A DNA stretch of 64,000 nucleotides from Brevundimonas sp. Root608 (GTDB lineage Bacteria; Pseudomonadota; Alphaproteobacteria; Caulobacterales; Caulobacteraceae). Under the pieces are notes generated by a model that saw nothing but the letters and a program-made list of their open reading frames with translations, was not told the DNA's origin and made no database searches. The translations under genes and the position numbers were made by a program. The stretch lies in assembly GCF_001427825.1 (NCBI RefSeq), contig NZ_LMGT01000001.1, positions 736,063-800,062 on the forward strand, written 5' to 3'. Of this stretch, positions 47,622-56,601 are shown piece after piece (position 1 is the first letter of the stretch; each line of letters opens with the position of its first letter).

Positions 47622-47827
47622 GACCGTGCCCCTGATGTTGCAGCATTACATCATCTCACGAACCGCCGTGATGCAAGGAAAATACCTGTTGAAGCTGATT
47701 GGATCGCCTTCCGGTTGCTGGACGCCAGTCGATTATCCCGGTTGGTCGGGGGGCTGCGGCGGTCTATCAGGACCTTCAGCACGAGAGAGGCGATCCGCGG
47801 GACCTCGGCTGAGCACGGAGACGGTCG

Positions 47828-48601
47828 ATGGATAGGCACGTTCAGACGAGTGTCGCCGACGGCGTCCTGACGGTCACCCTCGCCCGTCCCGAGAAGAAGA
47901 ACGCCATCACCCAGGCGATGTACGCCGCCCTGTCCGAGGCGACCGAGCGGGCCCGGACCGACGACGCCGTGCGGGTGCTCCTGTTCCGGAGCGAGGGCGA
48001 CAGCTTCTCGGCCGGAAACGACATCGCCGACTTCATCGCCATCGGATCGCAGACCGGCGAGCCGCTGGACATGTCGGTGTTCCGCTTCCTGAAGGCCCTG
48101 GCCGAGCTGGACAAGCCGGCGGTGGCGGCGGTGCGCGGCCGCGCGGTCGGCATCGGCCTGACCCTGCTGCTGCATTGCGACATGGTGGTGGTGGCCGAGG
48201 ACGCCCTGCTGTCGGCGCCCTTCATCAACCTGGCCCTGGCGCCGGAGGCGGCCTCGTCCCTGCTTCTGCCGGCGGTTCTGGGCCATCAGCGGGCGTTCGA
48301 GATCTTCGCCCTGGGCGAGCCGATCGACGGGCGGACGGCGCTGGCCTGGGGCCTCGCCAATCGCGCGGTCCCGGCCGATCAGGTCGAGGCGACGGCTCTC
48401 GAGCTGGCCGGCAAGCTGGCGGCGCGCGCGCCCAATTCGATCCGCAAGACCAAGGCGCTGATGCGGGATTCGGCACGCCTCTGGGCCCTGATGCAGCGCG
48501 AGGGCGAGGTCTTCGGCAGCCAGATGAAGAGCCCCGAGGCGATGGAAGCCTTCATGGCCTTCAGCCAGAAGCGCGCACCCGATTTCTCGAAAGCCGGTTG
48601 A
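47828..48601 (+). CDS. Enoyl-CoA hydratase/isomerase family protein
   Basis: 257 residues, crotonase fold. LARPEKKNAITQAMYAALSEA, FSAGNDIADFIAI (first oxyanion-hole loop) and AAVRGRAVGIGLTLLLHCDMVVVAEDALLSAPFINLALAPEAASSLLLP are diagnostic. Hydrates or isomerises unsaturated acyl-CoA in fatty acid breakdown; the isomerase-like SRXX is not resolved. Divergent from a twelve-cysteine gene. Confidence 0.9.
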   Translation: MDRHVQTSVADGVLTVTLARPEKKNAITQAMYAALSEATERARTDDAVRVLLFRSEGDSFSAGNDIADFIAIGSQTGEPLDMSVFRFLKALAELDKPAVAAVRGRAVGIGLTLLLHCDMVVVAEDALLSAPFINLALAPEAASSLLLPAVLGHQRAFEIFALGEPIDGRTALAWGLANRAVPADQVEATALELAGKLAARAPNSIRKTKALMRDSARLWALMQREGEVFGSQMKSPEAMEAFMAFSQKRAPDFSKAG

Positions 48602-48635
48602 TTCGCCGGGGCGACGGCCCTAGTTGCGCCGCCTG

Positions 48636-49121
48636 ATGTTCGACCCCCTGCCCAAACCGGCGCCCGTGCGCATCGAAGCCGAGACTCCCGCCGACGCCGC
48701 GGCGGTCGAAGCGCTGGTGCTGGCCGCCTTCGGTCCGGGCCGGTTCGCCAAGACGGCCGAGCGGCTGCGCGAGCGGGCCGGCGTCGCCGCCGGCTTCGTG
48801 GCGCGCGACGAGGGACGGGTGATCGGCTCGGTGCGCCTGTGGCGGATCACGGTCGGCGACACGCCGGCCCTGTTCCTGGGACCCATCGCGGTGGCCTCGG
48901 ACAGCCGCAAGGCCGGGCTGGGCGCGGACCTGGTGCAGGCCTGCGTCGATCATGCCGCCAGCGTCGGAACCGACATCCTGCTGGTCGGCGACATGGGCTA
49001 TTTCGAGCGGTTCGGCTTTTCCGTCGCGCCAGACGTACAGCTGCGGGGGCCCGTGGACCGTGGCCGCGTGCTGTGGCGCGGCGCGGGTTCGCCCACGGGG
49101 TTGGTTCGGCCCGTCCGATAG
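48636..49121 (+). CDS. GNAT family N-acetyltransferase
   Basis: 161 residues from ATG 48636 (a TTG at 48624 is possible). RIEAETPADAAAVEALVLAAF, FVARDEGRVIGSVRLWRITV, and the acetyl-CoA motif LGPIAVASDSRKAGLGADLVQACVDHA. C-terminal VGDMGYFERFGFSVAPDVQL resembles YhbS-type acetyltransferases. Acceptor unknown. About 40 bases before the DUF1285 gene. Confidence 0.87.
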   Translation: MFDPLPKPAPVRIEAETPADAAAVEALVLAAFGPGRFAKTAERLRERAGVAAGFVARDEGRVIGSVRLWRITVGDTPALFLGPIAVASDSRKAGLGADLVQACVDHAASVGTDILLVGDMGYFERFGFSVAPDVQLRGPVDRGRVLWRGAGSPTGLVRPVR

Positions 49122-49163
49122 AAGGGGTTTGCCGTCGCCGTCGCGACGCCTAAGTCTGGACCC

Positions 49164-49730
49164 ATGGCTTCTCCCGCCGACAGCAACACCGGACTGGCCG
49201 CCGTCGCCGAAGCGGCGAAGCAGGCGCCGGGCCGGGGTCTGCCGCCGGTGCATCTGTGGCATCCGGCGCATTGCGGCGAGATCGACATCGTCATCCGCCG
49301 CGACGGGGTCTGGATGCACGAGGGCTCGCCCATCGGCCGGGCCGAGCTGGTGCGGCTGTTCTCGACCGTGCTGCGCAAGGACGACGACGGCCATGTGCTG
49401 GTCACGCCGGGCGAGAAGCTGTCGATCACAGTCGAGGATCTGCCGTTCCGGGCGGTGTCCGTGACCCGGCGCGGCGCGGCCCTGGTCTTCACGACGGACG
49501 TCGGCGACGAGGCCGAGGCCGGTCCGGACCATCCCATCGTCGTTCAGACCGATCCGGCGACGGGCGAGCCCGCGCCCTCGGTGCGGGTGCGCGCCGATCT
49601 GTGGGCGCGGATCGCCCGCCCGGTCTTCTATGAACTGGTGGAGATGGCCGAGGTCGAGGACGGGCGGCTGACGGTGCGCTCCAACGGCGCGGCCTTCGCC
49701 CTCGGCCCCGTCGGGGCGGGGGTGGAATGA
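49164..49730 (+). CDS. DUF1285 protein
   Basis: 188 residues. Characteristic order PPVHLWHPAHCGEIDIVIRRDGVWMHEGSPIGRAELVRLFSTVLRKDDDG, then YLVTP-like LVTPGEKLSITVEDLPF. A soluble two-domain protein of unknown role, conserved in alphaproteobacteria and often next to Nudix and CCA-transferase genes as here. Overlaps the next gene by four bases. Confidence 0.88.
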   Translation: MASPADSNTGLAAVAEAAKQAPGRGLPPVHLWHPAHCGEIDIVIRRDGVWMHEGSPIGRAELVRLFSTVLRKDDDGHVLVTPGEKLSITVEDLPFRAVSVTRRGAALVFTTDVGDEAEAGPDHPIVVQTDPATGEPAPSVRVRADLWARIARPVFYELVEMAEVEDGRLTVRSNGAAFALGPVGAGVE

Positions 49731-50389
49731 GCCTGTCCACACTCCGCGCGCGGCTGATCGAGCGGCTGGAGCCGGCCTCGGACTGGAGCCCGGACGGAGC
49801 CGCCACCCGCTCGGACTTCGACCTGAACCCGGGCGCGGTCCGGCCCGAGCGGACGCTGAGGCCCGCCGCGGTGCTGATCCCCGTTATCGCCGGGCCCGAG
49901 GGGGCGACGGTGCTGATGACGCGCCGGTCCGACAGCCTGGCAAGCCACACGGGCCAGATCGCCTTTCCGGGCGGTCGGCTGGACCCCGGCGAGACCGCCG
50001 TCGAGGCGGCCCTGCGCGAGGCCATGGAAGAGGTGGCGCTGGACCCGGGGCTGGTGGAGGTTCTGGGGGTGGGCGAGGCCTATGAAACCGGCACGGGCTT
50101 TCTGGTCACCCCGGTCGTCGGGTGGCTGAGCCGATCGCCCCGGACCACGCCCGCCCTGGGCGAGGTGGCCGAGGTGTTCCAGGTCCCGTGGGATTTCCTG
50201 ATGGACATCGCGAACCACCGCCAGGATTCGTACGAACGGGACGGCCAGCCGCCGCGCTTTTTCTGGGCCATGCCCTTCGGCGAGCGCTACATCTGGGGCG
50301 TGACGGCGGGCATCATCCGCGCCCTGCACGCGCGGCTGTATGACGACGAGGCCGCGCCGGAAGCGGCGGCGGCGGAGGACGCGGCATGA
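49727..50389 (+). CDS. Nudix hydrolase, CoA-pyrophosphatase type
   Basis: 220 residues. MTRRSDSLASHTGQIAFPGGRLDPGETAVEAALREAMEEVAL contains the UPF0035 motif followed by the Nudix box (GG...ETAVEAALREAMEEV), both typical of CoA/acyl-CoA pyrophosphatases. Hydrolyses CoA derivatives into phosphopantetheine and ADP. Overlaps both neighbours by four bases, giving a DUF1285-Nudix-cca operon. Confidence 0.92.
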   Translation: MSLSTLRARLIERLEPASDWSPDGAATRSDFDLNPGAVRPERTLRPAAVLIPVIAGPEGATVLMTRRSDSLASHTGQIAFPGGRLDPGETAVEAALREAMEEVALDPGLVEVLGVGEAYETGTGFLVTPVVGWLSRSPRTTPALGEVAEVFQVPWDFLMDIANHRQDSYERDGQPPRFFWAMPFGERYIWGVTAGIIRALHARLYDDEAAPEAAAAEDAA

Positions 50390-51606
50390 CCCTTCGCCTG
50401 ACCGACCAGCCGTGGCTGGCCGCCTCTTCGACCCGGGCGGTGATGGCGGCGCTGGAGGCGGCGGGCGGTCCCGGCTGCGCGCGCTTTGTCGGCGGCTGCG
50501 TGCGCAACGCCCTGCTCGGCGTGCCGGTCGACGACATCGACATCGCCACGACGCTGAAGCCCGAGGACACGGACAGGGCCATCCGCGCCGCCGGACTGAA
50601 GGCCGTGCCCACGGGCATGGCCCATGGGACGGTGACGGCGATAAGCGAGCGCACGCCGTTCGAGATCACCACCCTGCGGCGGGACGTCTCGACCGACGGC
50701 CGCAACGCCACCGTGGCCTTCACCGATGACTGGGCCGAGGACGCGGCGCGGCGGGATTTCCGCCTGAACGCCCTCTATGCCGACGCCGACGGTCAGGTGT
50801 TCGATCCCACCGGCCAGGGCGTCGCGGACGTGGAGGCGGGTCGTATCGTCTTCGTCGGCGATGCGGAGACGCGGATCACCGAGGACTATCTGCGCATCCT
50901 GCGCTTCTTCCGCTTCTTCGCCTGGTACGGGCGGGGGGAGCCGGACGCGGCGGCCCTGGCGGCGTGCCGCAAGCGGGCGGCGGGCATGGACCGCCTGTCG
51001 GCCGAACGGGTGTCCAAGGAGCTGATGAAACTGCTGGCGGCGCCGGATCCGCGCCCGGCCATGACGGCGATGGATGCGGCCGGGGTGCTGGGCCATGTTC
51101 TGCCGAAGGCGACCTCACGCGCGCTGTTCGAGGCCGCCGTCGACCTGAGCGGCGATCCGGTGTTGAGATTGATGACCCTGCTGCCCGCCGATGTTGAGGT
51201 GGCGAAGCGCGTTTCGGCGCGGCTAAGGCTGGCCAACGCCGTCAGGGACCGGCTGATGCAGGGTGCGACGGCTCTCCCGTCCGTGGACCTGTCCATGAGC
51301 GAGGCGGCGGCCCGGGCCACGATTTATCGGCATGGCGCCCGCGCCGTCACCGACTCCCTGTACCGGCGCTGGACGGAGACGCCGGACCGGGCGGAGGCCG
51401 CGCGCCGCCTGATCGCCCTGGCCCGGGATTGGACCCCGCCCGGCCTGCCCGTCGGAGGCCGTCAGATCGCGCGGCTGGGCGTCCCGCCGGGCCCGGAAAC
51501 CGGCCGTCTGCTGAAGGCGTTCGAGGAAGGCTGGATCGCGGACGACTTCCCCTCCGAGGGCCATGCCGAACGGCTGGCCGCGCTGGTCAATCCGCCGCGA
51601 GGGTGA
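50386..51606 (+). CDS. cca: CCA tRNA nucleotidyltransferase
   Basis: 406 residues. Class II fold: CARFVGGCVRNALLGVPVDDIDIATTLKPE with the catalytic Asp pair, ITTLRRDVSTDGRNATVAFTDDWAEDAARRDFRLNALYAD, and a helical C-terminal half. Adds or repairs the 3' CCA of tRNA. Last gene of the operon with DUF1285 and Nudix. Its last 20 bases overlap the convergent EEP gene. Confidence 0.95.
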   Translation: MTLRLTDQPWLAASSTRAVMAALEAAGGPGCARFVGGCVRNALLGVPVDDIDIATTLKPEDTDRAIRAAGLKAVPTGMAHGTVTAISERTPFEITTLRRDVSTDGRNATVAFTDDWAEDAARRDFRLNALYADADGQVFDPTGQGVADVEAGRIVFVGDAETRITEDYLRILRFFRFFAWYGRGEPDAAALAACRKRAAGMDRLSAERVSKELMKLLAAPDPRPAMTAMDAAGVLGHVLPKATSRALFEAAVDLSGDPVLRLMTLLPADVEVAKRVSARLRLANAVRDRLMQGATALPSVDLSMSEAAARATIYRHGARAVTDSLYRRWTETPDRAEAARRLIALARDWTPPGLPVGGRQIARLGVPPGPETGRLLKAFEEGWIADDFPSEGHAERLAALVNPPRG

Positions 51607-52582
51607 CTTCGGTCACCACCGGACGGTGATCCGAGCCGCTGGGACGGCCGAGGCGGCGGCTGACGAAGGCGAGATCGGGCGAACGGTAGACTTGGTCGAT
51701 GGTCACCCCGAACACGGACGGCGCGGCGCTGGGCCAGGTGCCGGGGAAGCCGGGGGCAGGGTGCAGGCCGAGCTCGCGCCGGATCTGGCGGCCGATGCGG
51801 GCGCTGGACACGCTGTTGAAGTCACCGGCGACGACGACCGGCCCGCTCAGGTCCGACACGACGGCGTCCAGCGCCATGGTCTGGCTGATCTGGCCCCACT
51901 GCTCCTGGAACGGCCATGGCCGGGTCAGGTGGACGCCGACGACGTTAAGCGGGCCGAACGGGGTCCGGGCCGTGGCTCCGACCGCGTGCAGCCCGTCCGG
52001 CCGGTCGCGGATCGCCGTCAAGGGCCAGCGCGAGGCGACAACGGACCGGGCCGCGCCGCTGGGACGGTCGATGCGCGGACTGGCGATCCGGTACGGATAG
52101 TCCGCCAGAACCTGGTCCAGCCGCGCCGCAGGGGCGTCTCCCACCTCGATCAGCACGACGACATCGGCGCTGGCGGCGAGGAGCGAGAGCCTGATCGCGT
52201 CCACATCCGTGTTCAGGGCCTGCACATTGGCGGAATAGATGCGCACGAGCGGAGCGCCCGGACGGGGCGGGGCCGAGGCGGGAAACCATTGCGGAGCCAC
52301 CGCCAGGGCCAGTACGACGATCGCAGCCAGCCCCTGCAGGGTCGCCGCCCACATCCGGGCGCCGACAATGGCGGCCGTCAGGAGGACGGTCAGGATCAGG
52401 ACCGGCGCGGTGAACTGGAACAGGATGTCCACCCAGCGGTGGCCGACGCCCGACAGCGCCAGAAGGCCCAGCAGCAGCGGCGCTGTCAGGGCCAGCTGAA
52501 ACAGCGTTTCGATACGTCGTCGTCCTGCCCACAGGTCGCTGATGTGCGGTCCTTGTCTTTCAGGGTGAACGGGGGTCGTCAT
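51587..52582 (-). CDS. Membrane-bound endonuclease/exonuclease/phosphatase family protein
   Basis: 331 residues. Three membrane helices in the first 115 residues (LFQLALTAPLLLGLLALSGV, ILFQFTAPVLILTVLLTAAIV, LAAIVVLALAVAPQW), then an EEP domain facing outside: IYSANVQALNTDVDAI, VVVLIEVGDAPAARL, VVVAGDFNSVSSARI and the closing SDHRPVVTEV. Active-site Asn, Glu, Asp and His are present. Substrate may be extracellular DNA or phosphoesters; not certain. Confidence 0.88.
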   Translation of the reverse strand: MTTPVHPERQGPHISDLWAGRRRIETLFQLALTAPLLLGLLALSGVGHRWVDILFQFTAPVLILTVLLTAAIVGARMWAATLQGLAAIVVLALAVAPQWFPASAPPRPGAPLVRIYSANVQALNTDVDAIRLSLLAASADVVVLIEVGDAPAARLDQVLADYPYRIASPRIDRPSGAARSVVASRWPLTAIRDRPDGLHAVGATARTPFGPLNVVGVHLTRPWPFQEQWGQISQTMALDAVVSDLSGPVVVAGDFNSVSSARIGRQIRRELGLHPAPGFPGTWPSAAPSVFGVTIDQVYRSPDLAFVSRRLGRPSGSDHRPVVTEVTLAAD

Positions 52583-52620
52583 GGCGCGTTACGGTCTCGC
52601 TTAACTGGAGAGGGGCAGGC

Positions 52621-53094
52621 ATGGCCAGACGGTCCGTCGCGGATATCGAGAAGATCTGGTCCAATGTCGAGGGCGTGAAGAAGCTGTCGGACCGGGCTGT
52701 CGGCATCGGCCCGTTCGGCATCGGTCTTGACGGTCTGCTGACCTGGATCCCCGTTGTGGGCACGGTCTACAGCGTCGGGGCCGCCGGCTGGCTGCTGGTC
52801 CAGGCCGGCAAGGCCAGGGCCACGCCGTCCACCCTGATGCGCATGATCGGCTATCTGGGCCTCGACAGCGCCACCACGGCCGTCGGCGAGGTGATCCCCT
52901 TCGCCCCCGACGTGGTCGACTTCTTCTTTCCCGGCCACCTGATGGCGGCGAAGGCGCTGCAGAAGGACATCGAGAGCACCCACTGGGTCGAGGCCAGCGA
53001 GCGCGAGTCCCGGGCTTCGGGGGATCATGACCGCCACCTTGCCGACATGCGCCGGAACCCGAAGCTTCGCCGCATCGTCTATCTGCATGACTGA
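52621..53094 (+). CDS. DUF4112 protein
   Basis: 157 residues. The DUF4112 pattern is seen: LSDRAVGIGPFGIGLDGLLTWIPVVGTVYSVGAAGWLLVQAGKARA with two hydrophobic segments, then IPFAPDVVDFFFPGHLMAA. Family function unknown. Short intergenic gap to the divergent EEP gene. Confidence 0.87.
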   Translation: MARRSVADIEKIWSNVEGVKKLSDRAVGIGPFGIGLDGLLTWIPVVGTVYSVGAAGWLLVQAGKARATPSTLMRMIGYLGLDSATTAVGEVIPFAPDVVDFFFPGHLMAAKALQKDIESTHWVEASERESRASGDHDRHLADMRRNPKLRRIVYLHD

Positions 53095-53154
53095 CGGCTT
53101 GACGAAAGACGGCGCGCGACGTCTGGTCCCGCCTATGGTTCGACGGACGCCTGT

Positions 53155-53712
53155 ATGAGTTCCATCCTCACCCGCGATGAACTGTCCATGGCCCTCGGCC
53201 AGGCAGGCCAGGGCGACCGCGCCGCCTTCCGCCGCGTCTATGACGCGACCTCCGCGAAGCTATTGGGCGTGACCCTGCGTATCTTGGCTGACCGCCAACT
53301 GGCCGAGGACGTTTTGCAGGACACCTATCTGACCGTGTGGAGGAAGGCCGGGAGCTTCGATGCGTCCCGCGCGAGCCCGATCACATGGCTGGTGACCATC
53401 GCCCGCAACCGCGCGATCGACCGGCTGAGGTCCGGAACGGCGATGCGCGGCGCGACGCCGATCGACGACGCCTTCGAGGTGGCCGATGACGCGCCGTCGC
53501 CCGCCCAGGCGCTGGAGTCCGGCGACGACGTCCGCCGTTTGAACGATTGTCTCGGCGAACTGGACGACCGCACGGGCGGGGCCATCCGCACGGCCTTCCT
53601 CGAGGGCGTCACCTATGACGCCCTGGCCTCGCGGGAGAATGTGCCGCTGGGGACGATGAAGAGCTGGATCCGGCGGGGGCTGATGCGGCTGAGGGCCTGT
53701 CTCGACTCATGA
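53155..53712 (+). CDS. ECF-type RNA polymerase sigma factor
   Basis: 185 residues. Region 2: DRAAFRRVYDATSAKLLGVTLRILADRQLAEDVLQDTYLTVWRKAGSFD and WLVTIARNRAIDRLRS; region 4: GAIRTAFLEGVTYDALASRENVPLGTMKSWIRRGLMRLR. It belongs to the SigK/RskA-associated type because its gene overlaps an RskA-like anti-sigma gene by four bases. Controls an unknown stress or envelope regulon; fasciclin proteins are common targets in related bacteria. Confidence 0.93.
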   Translation: MSSILTRDELSMALGQAGQGDRAAFRRVYDATSAKLLGVTLRILADRQLAEDVLQDTYLTVWRKAGSFDASRASPITWLVTIARNRAIDRLRSGTAMRGATPIDDAFEVADDAPSPAQALESGDDVRRLNDCLGELDDRTGGAIRTAFLEGVTYDALASRENVPLGTMKSWIRRGLMRLRACLDS

Positions 53713-54440
53713 CCGATCCGACCGACACCGAAGGCATGGACGAGGACCGGGCCCTGGCCGGCGAACTGGCCCTGCGCGTCCTGTCGCCCGCCGAGGAGGC
53801 CGCCGCCCGGGCGCGCGAGGCGGCCGATCCCGGCTTCGCGGCCGAGGTCGAGGCGTGGAATGAACATCTCGCCGGTCTGGCGGACGGAACTGCGCCCGTC
53901 GCGCCGTCCCCCTACGTCTGGCCGCGCGTCGAGGCCGGCCTGCCGCCCGTCGCCGCCAATGACAACCGGCGGCTGGCCTTCTGGCGGACGTGGGCCGTGG
54001 GCTCCACCGGCCTGCTGGCCGCCAGTCTGGCGGCGGTCGTCGTGCTGCTGGCCCAGCCGTCTCCGGTTCCGCCGGCTCCCGCGCCGGCGGCGCCCGTGGC
54101 GGTGACGCGCGTCGCCACCCTGACGCTCGAGAACGGGGCGGCGGCCATGACCATCGCCTATGACCCCGGCACCGGTGAACTGTATCTGGCGCCGACCACC
54201 GAGATGGCCGGCGACACGCGGGTGCCGCACCTGTGGCTGGTCATGCCCGAGGGCGGGGTCCAGCTGGTCGGCGCCATCGACGGTTCGGCCACCTCGCGCC
54301 ACAACCTCGGCCGGGCCCTGTCCGGCAAGGCCGGCCAGGCCAATGCGGTCGCCGTCTCCATGGAGGCCCCCGGCCACACGCCGCCGCCGGATCATCCCGA
54401 CGGGCCCGTCGTCGCTTCGGGCGAACTTCAGCGTCTCTGA
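53709..54440 (+). CDS. RskA-family anti-sigma factor
   Basis: 243 residues. N-terminal sigma-binding part (EDRALAGELALRVLSPAEEAAARAREAADPGFAAEVEAWNEHLAGLADG), one transmembrane helix (AVGSTGLLAASLAAVVVLLA), then a periplasmic RskA-type beta domain (TLENGAAAMTIAYDPGTGELYLAPT ... PHLWLVMPEGGVQLVG). It should hold the ECF factor at the membrane until released by a signal. Translationally coupled to the sigma gene. Confidence 0.92.
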   Translation: MTDPTDTEGMDEDRALAGELALRVLSPAEEAAARAREAADPGFAAEVEAWNEHLAGLADGTAPVAPSPYVWPRVEAGLPPVAANDNRRLAFWRTWAVGSTGLLAASLAAVVVLLAQPSPVPPAPAPAAPVAVTRVATLTLENGAAAMTIAYDPGTGELYLAPTTEMAGDTRVPHLWLVMPEGGVQLVGAIDGSATSRHNLGRALSGKAGQANAVAVSMEAPGHTPPPDHPDGPVVASGELQRL

Positions 54441-54722
54441 TCGCATCCGCGCGCGCGGACGGCCCGTAGCTGGCTGCGACGAGTCCGTTGCGGTCGCGCG
54501 CGAGCGCACCGCATGGTCCTGACAGCCAACGGGCCCGTCAGGCGGGGAGGCCGTCCAGCCCTTCCACTACGGCTTCCCCGCTAACCTTTCCCGCTGAACC
54601 AGACGACTTTCGGACGTCAGGCCACTGATTTGTCGCGGTTTTCGACCGGAACCAGCGTCATTTGCCAGCCGCAGGAAGCGCCGCCCCCACACTGATCTCC
54701 GACAAACCGTGCGGAGACAACG
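54441..54722. other. Gene-free stretch upstream of the fibre/lysis cassette
   Basis: 282 bases with no supported gene. It must hold the promoter of the cassette, but no clear -35/-10 or repeat was recognised. GC is lower near 54610-54640 (TTTGTCGCGGTTTTCGACC), a plausible promoter area. A GGAG sits seven bases before the ATG of the DUF2793 gene. Confidence 0.4.
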
Positions 54723-56177
54723 ATGAGCGACGACCACAGCGCCCGGCTGGAGCTGCCCTATCTGGCGGCCGGGCAGATGCAGAAACATGTGACCCTGAAC
54801 GAGGCCCTGACCCGGCTGGACGCCCTGGTCCAGACCGCGGTGGTCAGCCGAACGACGACAGCCCAGCCGACCGCGCCGACGGACGGCGCCCTGTGGATCC
54901 TGCCCGCCGGCGCGACTGGCGCGGACTGGGGCGCCCGCCCGGCCGGGACGCTGGTGCGGGCCGAGGGCGGCGGCTGGACGGCGGTCGCGGCCCCGGACGG
55001 GCTGGTGGTCCTGGTCGGGGATGCGGCCGAGCTGGTGGTGCGCCACTGGGACGGCTGGGTCGCCCTGGGCCGGAGGCTGGGGGAAATCCAGGATCTCGGC
55101 CGGTTGGGCCTCGGCGCCACGGCCGACAGCTGGAACCCCTTCCTCGCCAGGCTGAACAACGCCCTGTGGACCGCCCGGGAGGCGGCGTCCGGCGGCACCG
55201 GCGACCTGCGGCTGACGCTCAACAAGGAGACGGCGGGCGACGTCCTGTCGCTGGTGTTCCAGAGCGGATACGGCGGCCGGGCGGAGCTGGGGCTGGTGGG
55301 GGACGACGACCTCAGGCTGAAGGTCAGCGCGGACGGGTCGGACTGGCGCGACGTCTTTTCGGTCGAGCGGGCGACAGGCCGGGCGGTCTTCACCCGCGGC
55401 GTCGTCCGACGGTCCGTGACCGTGTTCAGCGCATCCGGAACCTGGACGCCGCCCGTCTGGGCGCGAAGCGTCGAGGCGGTGGCCGTGGGCGGCGGCGGCG
55501 GGGGCGGAAGCGGCGCGTCCGGCGGCTCGGGCGCGCGTCCGGGGGGCGGCGGGGGCGGGGCGGGCGGCGTCAGCCGCGCTGCGTGGCCGGCGGATCTGCT
55601 GGGCGCCGGCCTGACGATCGAGGTCGGGGCGGGCGGATCGGGCGCGGACGGGGCTGACAGCGTCGTCTCCCTGGGCGGCGTGGTTTTGCTGAAGGGCGCC
55701 GGAGGCGGCGGCGGTCAGGACGGAGCCGCGGGCGGGGCAGGAGGCGTCGGCGGCGCCGGAGCGCCCGCGTCCAACGCCGGCGGCGCCTCAGGCGTCGCGA
55801 CAGCCGGCGCGCCGGGCAGGGACCGGGACCGGCCGGATGGACCGGGCGGCGGCGGAGCGGGGGGAGGACTGGATGGCGCGGGCGTCGTCCGGGCCGGCGG
55901 AGCCGGCGGCGACGGCGGCGGTCTGGCGGTTCAGGCTCCCGGCGGCGCGGGCGGATCCGGCGCTGGAACGGCGGGCGCGGCCGCCCCCCAACCCGCCCTT
56001 CACTGGGCTGGCGGCGGGGGAGGCGGCGGGGGCGCGGTCGCCGCGGGGACGGGCCATGCCGGGGGCGCGGGCGGAGGAGCCGGCGCGGGCGGCGGCGGCG
56101 GCGGGGCCGGCGTAACGGCTGGAGGCGTCGGCGGCTCGGGCGCCGCCGGCGTGGTCTGGATCACGGCGCTCGGATGA
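54723..56177 (+). CDS. DUF2793 tail-fibre-like protein with glycine-rich region
   Basis: 484 residues. The N-terminal 110 residues are a DUF2793 domain (LELPYLAAGQMQKHVTLNEALTRLDALV, DGALWILPAGATGADWGARPAGTLV), found in phage and gene-transfer-agent tail fibres. Residues about 230-484 are a glycine-rich domain starting FSASGTWTPPVWARSVEAVAVGGGGG and ending SGAAGVVWITALG, as in phage fibre tips. First gene of a six-gene cassette with four-base overlaps. Confidence 0.85.
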   Translation: MSDDHSARLELPYLAAGQMQKHVTLNEALTRLDALVQTAVVSRTTTAQPTAPTDGALWILPAGATGADWGARPAGTLVRAEGGGWTAVAAPDGLVVLVGDAAELVVRHWDGWVALGRRLGEIQDLGRLGLGATADSWNPFLARLNNALWTAREAASGGTGDLRLTLNKETAGDVLSLVFQSGYGGRAELGLVGDDDLRLKVSADGSDWRDVFSVERATGRAVFTRGVVRRSVTVFSASGTWTPPVWARSVEAVAVGGGGGGGSGASGGSGARPGGGGGGAGGVSRAAWPADLLGAGLTIEVGAGGSGADGADSVVSLGGVVLLKGAGGGGGQDGAAGGAGGVGGAGAPASNAGGASGVATAGAPGRDRDRPDGPGGGGAGGGLDGAGVVRAGGAGGDGGGLAVQAPGGAGGSGAGTAGAAAPQPALHWAGGGGGGGGAVAAGTGHAGGAGGGAGAGGGGGGAGVTAGGVGGSGAAGVVWITALG

Positions 56178-56341
56178 CCCGCTCCCTGACCTCTCATGAC
56201 GACTGGCGTGACGCCCTGCTGCTGGATGAGGAGGCGTGGGACGTCCCCCGCCGCCTGACCGACGCCGATCTGTTCACCCACGGCGTCGACGGCTGGCGTC
56301 GCGCCGGCTGCAGCCTTGACGATCCGGAGGACGTCCGATGA
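56174..56341 (+). CDS. Small protein (55 residues) in the fibre/lysis cassette
   Basis: Overlaps the fibre gene (ATGA) and the next gene (ATGA). MTRSLTSHDDWRDALLLDEE, ending SLDDPEDVR; soluble, acidic, no membrane segment. The strict overlap on both ends supports expression. Function unknown; possibly a fibre chaperone or lysis regulator. Confidence 0.65.
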   Translation: MTRSLTSHDDWRDALLLDEEAWDVPRRLTDADLFTHGVDGWRRAGCSLDDPEDVR

Positions 56342-56601
56342 CCGATTTCCCGCCCGAAGAGGCGCCCGTCACTCTGGCTGAGGGCCGCTGGCTGTGGCGC
56401 AGGCTCTATGTCTTCGCCACCAGCGGCGGGGCCTGGCTGCTGCTGGACCGGCTGATCGCCGCGACGCCGCCGGAGGCCGCGCCGGCTCTGGCCCGGGGCC
56501 TGATGGCGCTGCTGGCCCTGACCATGGTGCTGTACCTCGTCGCGCCGACCGCGCAGCAGCTGATCGCCAGCCTGGGCGCCCTGCCGGGGAGGCGGTCATG
56601 A
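56338..56601 (+). CDS. Holin-like two-helix membrane protein
   Basis: 87 residues with two hydrophobic segments (LYVFATSGGAWLLLDRLIAA and LARGLMALLALTMVLYLVAP), a charged N-terminus and a short basic tail. Position directly before the endolysin gene with a four-base overlap fits a holin-type protein. Assignment is by context and topology, not by motif. Confidence 0.65.
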   Translation: MTDFPPEEAPVTLAEGRWLWRRLYVFATSGGAWLLLDRLIAATPPEAAPALARGLMALLALTMVLYLVAPTAQQLIASLGALPGRRS

